DNA of 64,000 nucleotides from CAVUOA01 sp963742955 (lineage in GTDB: Bacteria; Bacteroidota; Ignavibacteria; Tepidaquicellales; OLB5), in NCBI GenBank assembly GCA_963742955.1, contig CAVUOA010000008.1, positions 1,612,001-1,676,000 on the forward strand. The letters are read 5' to 3'. Positions 57,471 to 64,000 of this stretch are shown in pieces. The position numbers and the translations under genes are program-made. The notes beneath the pieces were generated by a model. The model was not told the DNA's origin, did not search any database, and was given only the letters and a program-made list of their open reading frames with translations. Position 1 is the first letter of the stretch; every line of letters begins with the position of its first letter.

Positions 57471-58119
57471 TTAATCAGCTCTTTCAACAGCTGCTTCTTT
57501 TTTCTGAAACTTGTGTTTAATGTATTTTATAATTGCAGGCAGCAGTGATAAGAACACTATTACAACAATTACTTTTTCAATATGCTTATCTACATCGGGA
57601 ATTACCCTGCCAAGGTAAAATCCGATTAACAACATGCTTACAACCCAAATAACCCCGCTGACAAGATTATAGTAAGTAAAGGAAGAATATTTCATTTTGC
57701 CAATACCTGCAACAATTGGGCGCAAACGTTCTGAAGAACGGCATAAAGCGCGAGATGAAAATTGTTGAGCCGCCGTGCTTTTCATAAAACTGGTGCGTTT
57801 TAATAAGATAATCTTTCCTGAACAAAAGCGACTGCTCTCTTTTAAACAGCCTGGGACCGGATTTATATCCAATCCAGTAGCCAGCAGAGTTGCCAAGTAT
57901 TGCGGCGGGAACCAGAAGAACATTAAGTAAAACAATATTAAAATCGCCTGTTGAGGCAAAAAGTCCTGCAGTTACGAGCAGTGAATCACCGGGGAAGAAA
58001 AATCCTACTAAAAGCCCGGTTTCGGCAAAGATAATGGCAAAAAGCCCCACATATCCTGCCCACATGACGAGGGACTTCACATCATAGATTGAATGAAATA
58101 AATCTTTAAGAAATTCCAA
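57471..58119 (-). CDS. DedA family membrane protein, one frameshift
   Basis: A polytopic inner-membrane protein of the DedA/VTT family. F-A-E-T-G-L-L-V-G-F-F-F-P-G-D-S-L-L, G-N-S-A-G-Y-W-I-G-Y-K-S-G-P-R-L-F and R-F-M-P-F-F-R-T-F-A-P are diagnostic. One extra C near 57718 breaks the frame; removal joins F-A-P to I-V-A-G-I-G-K-M and leads to the last helices (VVSMLLIGFYLGRVIP, VIVVIVFLSLLPAIIKYI). Corrected length is about 216 residues, normal. DedA proteins take part in recycling of polyprenyl-phosphate or phospholipid and in membrane-potential homeostasis. It is 32 bases upstream of nuoG. Confidence 0.85.
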
Positions 58120-58243
58120 ATAATTACCTTAAATGCTTAAAAATATTAGAAAATCCAATTAATATACGCTCATATATTTTGAGTATCAACGAAGAAGGGA
58201 AAGGATAAAATTCTATCAATATATCTAATCTGAAACCGAATTC

Positions 58244-58742
58244 TTACTTCAATAATACCATTTTTTTAGTTTCAGCATAACTGCCGAATTCTATTCTATA
58301 AAGATATAAACCGGACGAATAATCACTAAGGTCAAGTGTTAATTTATTTGTACCCGCCTGTTTATATTCTGAAACATAATACAATATCTTTCCAAATAAA
58401 TCATATACTTTAAGTTTAATAATTCCATTTTTTGGTAAATCAAATTTGATAGAAGTTATCGGGTTAAATGGATTAGGGTAATTTTGATAAAGTTTATATG
58501 CATTTGGGATTTTAGTTAATATTATATTAGAACTTAAAATAATTCCTCCCGTGGTGGTTTTTAAAAATTGTTCCCTGATTACCCACACACCATCCCACAG
58601 TATCTGATATAAAAAAAACAGAACTTAAAAATGATATTACTCCACTAATTTGAAGGTTCCAATTTAAACCACCATTTGAAGTGTGAAAAATCCGTCCGCT
58701 TGAGCATGCAACCCAACCATTTAGAAGTGGTAAACAATATTG
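58244..58742 (-). pseudogene. 3' remnant of a YCF48/T9SS-type secreted protein
   Basis: The C-terminus is an intact type A sorting domain (Y-Q-N-Y-P-N-P-F-N-P-I-T-S-I-K-F-D-L-P to TKKMVLLK) without palindromic insertions. Before a frameshift near 58575 two blades can be read upstream: N-G-W-V-A-C-S-S-G-R-I-F-H-T-S-N-G-G-L-N-W and V-F-F-I-S-D-T-V-G-W-C-V-G-N-Q-G-T-I-F-K. Upstream of a stop at about 58743 nothing similar is seen and there is no signal peptide, so this is a truncated gene fragment. Confidence 0.7.
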
Positions 58743-59015
58743 ATATCAGGAAAGCGTGAAATTTTATCTTATTATATTTCATAATAAGTATTGTTTTGTT
58801 GCTTGTAAATTATCTGTTTATAATGCAGAATACAAGACAGAAAATGGACTAAGGACTGTGAATTCATCGGGGAACACAAACAAATTTTTTAACTATGGAT
58901 ATTCAGAAAGACACAAAACTTTAAAAATCCGTAAATACTTGATTTATATTGTTTTTTTACTTTTTTCAATTGTTTTATTACACATATTTTGTTAATTTGA
59001 TATGATTATATACTA

Positions 59016-60179
59016 ATGGACGAACAAAAAAAAGATAACAATCCTCAATTTCCTCCCGTACCTGTTATTAAGCAAGGACCGATGGAAAACAAACCTGCTT
59101 CAGAACCGCAGAAAACAGGCGGTCCCGAAGGGCAGCCCAACGAAAAGAAAAAACCGTATAAAAGATACTACCGCCGCAACGGGAACTATAAAAAGTACCA
59201 TTCCACAAGGCAGTCTCAGCAGTCTGCTCCAGCTCCCGGACTTAATCTGAATAATAAAGTAATTTCAATTATTGTACCTTTATTAAATGAGGAGGAATCC
59301 GTTGTAGAGCTTTCTATTGCATTGAAAAAGGTGCTTGAGCGAATCCGCGCTAATTATGAAGTTATTTTTATTGATGACGGCAGCACTGACGATTCGTTTT
59401 TGAAAATAAAAGAGATTAACCACCTTAATAACCGTTTCAAATGCATTAAATTCAAACGGAACTACGGCAAATCCGCCGCGCTATCCGAGGGATTTAAGCT
59501 TGCTAATGGTGATTATGTAATTACAATGGATGCCGACCTGCAGGACGACCCGGAGGAAATTCCTTCATTAATAATGAAGCTCAATGAGGGCTACGACCTT
59601 GTTTCAGGCTGGAAGAAAAAACGCTACGACCCGTTTATTAAGAGAAGCACTTCGAAATTATTCAATTTTGTTACAAGCACACTTGTCGGGCTGAAACTGC
59701 ATGATTACAACTGCGGACTAAAAGCATACAGAAAAGACGTTACAAAGAACATAAAAGTTTACGGCGAAATGCACAGGTATATTCCCGCGCTTGCGCACCT
59801 ATCGGGATACAAGGTTACTGAGATTCCCGTAACGCATCATCCGCGGAAATTCGGAAAGACAAAGTTCGGCTCATCACGCTTTATTAACGGCCTCCTTGAC
59901 TTAATGACCGTTATTTTCACAACTAAGTTTATCAAAAGACCGCTTCATTTATTCGGTACACTAGGTATACTAAGCTTTATTGCGGGCTTCGGCATAATTT
60001 TATATTTAACTATACTGAAATTTTTTGACTCGGTGCCAATCAGCAACAGGCCGCTCTTTCTTGTCGGAATACTTATGGCTATAGTTGGCGTACAGTTTAT
60101 TTCACTCGGACTTATTGCTGAGATGATTACAAAAAACTCGGCAGATAACGATAACGTAATTATTGAAAAAACCCTCTGA
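59016..60179 (+). CDS. Family 2 glycosyltransferase (polyprenyl-phosphate sugar transferase type)
   Basis: A 387-residue enzyme. Residues 1-80 are a Pro/Lys/Gln-rich, probably disordered tail with a basic Tyr patch (KKPYKRYYRRNGNYKKYHST), unusual for the family. The GT-A domain starts at I-S-I-I-V-P-L-L-N-E-E-E-S; F-I-D-D-G-S-T-D-D-S, M-D-A-D-L-Q-D-D-P-E-E (the DXD-like site) and L-H-D-Y-N-C-G-L-K-A-Y-R fit the DPM1/GtrB subgroup. Two C-terminal helices (LGILSFIAGFGIILYLTILK, FLVGILMAIVGVQFISLGLI) anchor it. It probably charges undecaprenyl phosphate with a sugar, and the next gene, lpxA, is 19 bases away. Confidence 0.85.
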   Translation: MDEQKKDNNPQFPPVPVIKQGPMENKPASEPQKTGGPEGQPNEKKKPYKRYYRRNGNYKKYHSTRQSQQSAPAPGLNLNNKVISIIVPLLNEEESVVELSIALKKVLERIRANYEVIFIDDGSTDDSFLKIKEINHLNNRFKCIKFKRNYGKSAALSEGFKLANGDYVITMDADLQDDPEEIPSLIMKLNEGYDLVSGWKKKRYDPFIKRSTSKLFNFVTSTLVGLKLHDYNCGLKAYRKDVTKNIKVYGEMHRYIPALAHLSGYKVTEIPVTHHPRKFGKTKFGSSRFINGLLDLMTVIFTTKFIKRPLHLFGTLGILSFIAGFGIILYLTILKFFDSVPISNRPLFLVGILMAIVGVQFISLGLIAEMITKNSADNDNVIIEKTL

Positions 60180-60198
60180 AAAAACCTTTCAATAACGA

Positions 60199-60975
60199 AT
60201 GAATCAAATAAGCAAAAATGCAGTTGTATCTCCGAAAGCAAAGCTCGGGGATAATGTTACAATAAAAGATTTTGCAGTCATAGAAGACGGCGCATCCATC
60301 GGGGACAGCGTTGTTATAGGCACAAATGCAATTGTTCACGGGGGAACAACAATTGCGGCTAACTGTAAAATTTACCACAGCGCTGTACTTGGCGCAGAAC
60401 CGCAGGACTTAAAATACAAAGGCGAGCCTACAACACTCGAAATCGGCGAAGGCACAATTATACGTGAATTTGCTACCATCAGCCGCGGCACAACTCACAG
60501 GGGCAAAACAACTATCGGCAAGAACTGCTTCCTGATGAATTATGTTCATATTCCGCATGATTCGGAAATCGGCAATAATGTAATACTTGCCAACGCCGTA
60601 AACATGGGGGGGCACGTTGTTATAGAAGACTGGGCAACTGTCGGCGGGCTGGTGGGAATTCATCAGTTTGTAAAAATAGGCATGTACAGCTTCCTGGCTT
60701 TCAGCTCAAGGGTAACACAGGACGTTCCGCCGTATATTCTTGCGGGCGGAAATCCTATCAACTACAAAGGCCTGAACCTCGTAGGCTTAAAAAGGCGCGG
60801 CTTTTCTGAAGAAGCTATAAGGCACATCAAACAGGCTTACACATATATATATAACTCATCTTATAACATCAGTGATGCAATTAAGGCGATTAAAGATTCA
60901 ATCAAACCGACCGAAGAAGTAAAGAATATTATTGAGTTCATAGAAAAAAGTGAAAGAGGCATTATTAGAAAATAA
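60199..60975 (+). CDS. lpxA: UDP-N-acetylglucosamine acyltransferase LpxA
   Basis: A 258-residue left-handed beta-helix enzyme doing the first step of lipid A synthesis. Hexapeptide repeats run from V-V-S-P-K-A-K-L-G-D to about residue 190. The catalytic histidine region is F-L-M-N-Y-V-H-I-P-H-D-S-E-I-G-N; G-A-E-P-Q-D-L-K-Y and G-G-N-P-I-N-Y-K-G-L-N-L-V-G are family marks, and a helical C-terminal domain closes it. Its presence shows that the organism makes LPS-type lipid. The 3' end overlaps the GTG start of the lipoate ligase. Confidence 0.93.
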   Translation: MNQISKNAVVSPKAKLGDNVTIKDFAVIEDGASIGDSVVIGTNAIVHGGTTIAANCKIYHSAVLGAEPQDLKYKGEPTTLEIGEGTIIREFATISRGTTHRGKTTIGKNCFLMNYVHIPHDSEIGNNVILANAVNMGGHVVIEDWATVGGLVGIHQFVKIGMYSFLAFSSRVTQDVPPYILAGGNPINYKGLNLVGLKRRGFSEEAIRHIKQAYTYIYNSSYNISDAIKAIKDSIKPTEEVKNIIEFIEKSERGIIRK

Positions 60976-61739
60976 AACTGCCTCCGCTATTAACCGGCAG
61001 TGGGAATTTCTCGATACAGGATTTAATACAGGGCAGTATAATATGGATTTTGATATGCAGCTTGTTGAAAGATGCCTTAGATGAGAATAAGTTTTTTCTC
61101 CGGTTTTACCGCTGGAAACCTTACGCAATTTCGCTTGGTTACAACCAGAACAAATTTGCTTCGGGACAGAAAATAGATACAGAAAAGTGCGCGAAAGACA
61201 GCATAGATATTGTTCAAAGACCAACGGGCGGAAGGGCTGTTCTGCATTCGGAGGAGCTGACTTACTCGGTTGTGATGAAATCGGATAAAGCAGTTCACGA
61301 ATTATACCGTTATATTTCGCTTGCGCTGATTGAAGGATTGAAGCTGATAGATGAATCAAATACGGAACTGCAGCAGTTATCGTTCACAAAAGAAACTCCC
61401 GATTTGCTGAAGCTGGCTAAGACAGGAATGTATAACCTCTGTTTTAATACATCCATTAAGAATGAAATAAACTGCAATGGCAAAAAGCTTGTTGGCAGCG
61501 CGCAGAGGAAATTCGGTGATATAGTGCTTCAGCACGGTTCGATTTTAATTGGTGAACATCACAAAAACATTGTGAACTATCTATTGGTTGATGAGCGCTT
61601 AAAAGAAAGGCTCCGCAAAGAAATCAATGAAAAAACCGTTTGCCTGAATGAAATAGTTGGAAGAGAGTTAAGTTACGAAGAAACAGCCTCGGCATTAATT
61701 AAAGGATTTGAAAAAACCTTAAACATAAATTTCAATTAA
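60950..61739 (+). CDS. Lipoate-protein ligase A family protein, one frameshift
   Basis: A protein of about 262 residues of the LplA/LipM class, read from a GTG at 60950 inside the lpxA end: W-E-F-L-D-T-G-F-N-T-G-Q-Y-N-M-D-F-D-M-Q-L. One extra base near 61060 shifts the frame before L-K-D-A-L-D-E-N-K. Family marks are L-G-Y-N-Q-N, Q-R-P-T-G-G-R-A-V-L-H and K-L-V-G-S-A-Q-R-K, the last holding the catalytic lysine. It attaches or transfers lipoyl/octanoyl groups to the E2 subunits of 2-oxoacid dehydrogenases. LplA versus octanoyltransferase LipM cannot be settled from this sequence. Confidence 0.83.
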
Positions 61740-61743
61740 TACA

Positions 61744-62556
61744 TTGCCTCCAAAAGAGAGAAAAAAAATAACTACCCGTACACTCATCAACATGAAGAAA
61801 GAGGGTATAAAAATATCAGCGCTTACTGCGTATGACTATCTTGTGGCAAAATTTCTTGAAGAAGCCGGTATTGATATAATACTTGTTGGTGATTCGCTCG
61901 GTAACGTTGTGCAGGGAAATTCAACTACACTTGCTGTTACGCTTGATGAAATGATTTACCACGCAAAAATTGTCAGGAAAGCAGTTAAATCAGCGCTGAT
62001 GGTAGTTGACCTGCCTTTTATGTCATACCACGTCGATTTGCAGGAAGCCGTCCGCAACTGCGGCAGAGTAATGAAAGAAACCGGCTGCGATGCCGTGAAG
62101 CTTGAAGGCGGCGAAAGAATTGCCGAAACAGTTAAGCATCTTGTAAAAATCGGAATTCCCGTAATGGGGCATCTTGGCTTGACTCCGCAATCGATTAATA
62201 TATTCGGAACTTACGTTACACGCGGTACGGACAGTAAAGAAGCACAGCAAATACTAAAGGACGCAAAAATTCTCGAACAGGCGGGATGTTTCGGCATAGT
62301 GCTTGAAAAAATTCCTGCTTCACTTGCAAAGAAAGTTTCATCATCTATTAAGATTCCTACAATAGGAATCGGCGCCGGTGTAAATTGTGACGGGCAGATA
62401 CTTGTTACGTATGATATGCTCGGCATGATGGAAGAATTCCACCCGCGTTTTGTCAGAAAATACCTAAACCTTGCTGAAGAAATAAAAGGCGCATTTTCGC
62501 GTTATATAAAAGATGTGAAAAATAAAAAATTCCCCGCCAAATCTGAAAGCTACTAA
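61744..62556 (+). CDS. panB: 3-methyl-2-oxobutanoate hydroxymethyltransferase
   Basis: A 270-residue TIM-barrel enzyme, first step of pantothenate (coenzyme A) synthesis. S-A-L-T-A-Y-D-Y near residue 26, I-L-V-G-D-S-L-G-N-V-V-Q-G, V-D-L-P-F-M-S-Y, A-V-K-L-E-G-G and G-H-L-G-L-T-P-Q-S with the substrate/metal residues, then I-G-I-G-A-G, are all in place. The start is TTG at 61744, four bases after the lipoate ligase stop. No panC follows in the window. Confidence 0.92.
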   Translation: MPPKERKKITTRTLINMKKEGIKISALTAYDYLVAKFLEEAGIDIILVGDSLGNVVQGNSTTLAVTLDEMIYHAKIVRKAVKSALMVVDLPFMSYHVDLQEAVRNCGRVMKETGCDAVKLEGGERIAETVKHLVKIGIPVMGHLGLTPQSINIFGTYVTRGTDSKEAQQILKDAKILEQAGCFGIVLEKIPASLAKKVSSSIKIPTIGIGAGVNCDGQILVTYDMLGMMEEFHPRFVRKYLNLAEEIKGAFSRYIKDVKNKKFPAKSESY

Positions 62557-62573
62557 TGGAGGAAAATTAAATC

Positions 62574-63383
62574 TTGCCTGATACACTTAATGTTTTATTT
62601 ATCGGTGACATTATCGGTGACCCCGGATTAAAAATCCTTACCGATAATCTAAAAGGACTTATACACGACCATAAAATTCATTTCACAATTGCCAACGGAG
62701 AAAATCTTTCCTCCGGTAAAGGGATACTTGAAAAGGATGCCAAGCGCGCGTTTGAGCTGGGCATTAATGTGCTCACAGGCGGAAACCATACTTTCAGCAA
62801 AATTCAATCGGGAAAATATATCGGCGATGAACCGAGAATACTCCGCCCCTGCAACCACCACGATGACGTTTACGGAAGAGGTTATAACGTTTACCCCGTT
62901 ACAGTCGATGGCGGTATTTTTAAAGTCGCTGTGATAAACGCGCTCGGAAGAGTTTACATTTCAACACTGAACTGCCCTTTCAGAACGTCAGCGCAGATTG
63001 TGGACAGGCTAAGCAGGGATACAAATATTATTATAGTTGATTTCCACGGCGAGGCGAGCGCGGAAAAAATTGCGTTCGGCTGGTATATGGACGGGAAAGT
63101 ATCCGCTGTAATAGGAACTCACACGCATGTGCAGACTGCCGATGAGCGAATCCTGCCCGAAGGCACTGCATTTATAACCGATGCAGGAATGACAGGCGCG
63201 TTTGACGGTGTAATCGGAAGCAAGCGTGAGTTTTCCGTGAACCGTTTTGTTTACCAGACACCGCAGAAACAGGAGCTTGCCACTGAAGATTTGCGCATTA
63301 ATGCAGTTGTGATAAACATCGATACACAAACAGGAAAAGCGAAGAAGATAACACGTTTATTTGAACCGGGATTTAACAAATAA
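62574..63383 (+). CDS. ymdB: TIGR00282 family metallophosphoesterase (YmdB-like)
   Basis: A 269-residue calcineurin-fold phosphodiesterase. Metal ligands lie in F-I-G-D-I-I-G-D-P-G, A-N-G-E-N, G-G-N-H-T-F and V-D-F-H-G-E-A, with I-G-T-H-T-H-V-Q-T-A-D near the C-terminus. In Bacillus YmdB is a cyclic-nucleotide phosphodiesterase that affects development and motility. The start is TTG at 62574 with a good GGAGG 11 bases upstream, which supports that non-ATG start. A strong terminator follows. Confidence 0.88.
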   Translation: MPDTLNVLFIGDIIGDPGLKILTDNLKGLIHDHKIHFTIANGENLSSGKGILEKDAKRAFELGINVLTGGNHTFSKIQSGKYIGDEPRILRPCNHHDDVYGRGYNVYPVTVDGGIFKVAVINALGRVYISTLNCPFRTSAQIVDRLSRDTNIIIVDFHGEASAEKIAFGWYMDGKVSAVIGTHTHVQTADERILPEGTAFITDAGMTGAFDGVIGSKREFSVNRFVYQTPQKQELATEDLRINAVVINIDTQTGKAKKITRLFEPGFNK

Positions 63384-63436
63384 GGTCTGAACCGGGATTT
63401 ACCGGATTAGAAGATTTACAGGATTATAAAAGACTA

Positions 63437-63474
63437 AACTTCCGAAGTCTCCAAGACTTCGGAAGTTTTTTATT
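63437..63474. terminator. Rho-independent terminator, bidirectional
   Basis: Perfect 13-base arms AACTTCCGAAGTC and GACTTCGGAAGTT around TCCAA, followed by TTTTATTT and preceded by A-rich sequence. It serves the convergent ymdB-like gene and the T9SS gene at the right edge. Confidence 0.9.
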
Positions 63475-64000
63475 TAATCAGCACCATCTTCTTCGTTTCA
63501 ATCACATTCATCCGTAACCAGCTTATAAAAATACACACCTGATGCATAGCGGCTACCGTCCCATGTAACTTCATAGCTGCCGGGTTTAAGCCCCTCCTGC
63601 CCTCCCCCAAGGGGAGGAATAAGAGTAGCAATTTCTCTTCCAAGTATATCATAAACGATTAACCGGACATTTTTCCATGCCCCTCCTTTGGAGGGGTTGG
63701 GGAGGCTAAATTTTATCCTCGTAACCGGATTAAACGGGTTGGGGTAGTTTTGGGAAAGGGAGGGGGATTGGGGGATATTTTTTTGTTCAATTTCTGTACT
63801 TACAATATCACTAAGTAATCTTTTCCAAACATATGCAGGATCTGTTCCAGCAAATATATAATTGTTATAAACATATAAAGATGCTACCTTTTGATTCGTT
63901 AAACCTTCATTTTTTTGAACCCAATCTATTCCGAAATTTGATGACAAATACACACCCGATCTGATGGGTACCTGCTAATAAATAATTATTAAAAGTAGCA
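63470..64000 (-). CDS. 3' part of a secreted T9SS-sorted protein (runs off the right edge), two frameshifts
   Basis: The 5' portion lies beyond the window. Readable blades are N-N-Y-L-L-A-G-T-H then S-G-V-Y-L-S-S-N-F-G-I-D-W-V-Q-K-N-E-G-L, a sensor-propeller type repeat. The sorting domain (L-S-Q-N-Y-P-N-P-F-N-P-V-T-R-I to TKKMVLIK) is nearly identical in DNA to those ending at 38559 and 40760 and holds the same two palindromic insertions. One extra base near 63957 and one near 63506 break the frame; removing them restores a continuous protein. Confidence 0.75.
63591..63696. repeat. Two palindromic elements inside the T9SS sorting domain at the right edge
   Basis: Minus-strand copies of the pair in paralogues A and B: CCCCTCC/GGAGGGG around TTT at 63680-63696 and CCTCCCC/GGGGAGG around CAA at 63601-63617, with CCCCTCCTG before it. 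Confidence 0.8.

Noticed and set aside
58756..58995. Open frame of 79 codons with a C-terminal hydrophobic stretch upstream of the glycosyltransferase
   Set aside because: It has no recognisable domain, lies in AT-rich DNA next to a gene fragment, and has no ribosome-binding site. Not supported as a gene.

Overview
The window looks like a chromosomal segment of an uncultured Bacteroidota/Chlorobi-group bacterium, most likely of the Ignavibacteria type. The grounds are: several secreted proteins ending in a type IX secretion (T9SS) sorting domain of the 'YPNPFNP ... VYFYKL ... KKMVLIK' style, YCF48-like repeat proteins, Gram-negative envelope genes (bamD, lpxA, peptide ABC transporter lipoprotein), AT-rich DNA, and few clear Shine-Dalgarno sequences with many TTG/GTG starts. 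This is inference from gene content; there is no rRNA marker. I saw no tRNA, rRNA, CRISPR array, prophage or transposase.

Layout. 1-5 kb: acyl-CoA mutase large subunit, an MNT/HepT toxin-antitoxin pair with a decayed ribbon-helix-helix gene beside it, MoeB-rhodanese. 5-11 kb: nadA, a DUF971 protein and a giant flavoprotein that fuses GltD/NfnB-like and NfnA/PyrK-like modules. 11-16.5 kb: a BNR-repeat T9SS protein, a broken Ste24-like protease, an outer-membrane protein. 16.6-24.5 kb: pdxA-ftsE, a TPR protein, and a tight minus-strand operon gdh / orphan periplasmic protein / bamD / thioesterase / ccmA / ccmB. 24.8-34.5 kb: a long plus-strand run (TolB-like protein, metF, class II aldolase, ddl, ftsB-like, M42 peptidase, RHH/PIN toxin-antitoxin, rarA, ROK kinase, enoyl-CoA hydratase, DUF2461). 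35-41 kb: rlmN and two tandem YCF48/T9SS paralogues. 41-48 kb: a YejAB(E)-like peptide ABC transporter. 48-50 kb: a decayed T9SS gene and a repeat-rich spacer. 51-55.5 kb: UPF0173 hydrolase, parA-parB, argS. 55.7-58 kb: a solitary nuoG, dedA. 59-64 kb: GT2 glycosyltransferase, lpxA, lipoate ligase, panB, ymdB-like gene, and the 3' end of another T9SS protein.

Two window-wide patterns stand out. First, about twenty single-base frameshifts and one in-frame stop interrupt otherwise conserved genes, including essential ones (argS, nadA, rarA, rlmN). Nearly all can be repaired by removing one base, so the sequence carries an insertion-biased indel load. Sequencing or assembly error is the simplest explanation, and I annotate these as single genes. 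Second, GC-rich palindromic repeats are scattered between genes and, more unusually, lie in frame inside coding sequences: one in a loop of RlmN, and at two fixed positions in the T9SS sorting domain, where homologous domains in the same window lack them. One of those positions holds an unrelated palindrome in another copy. This resembles protein-coding palindromic elements such as those of Rickettsia and is the best candidate here for something undescribed.
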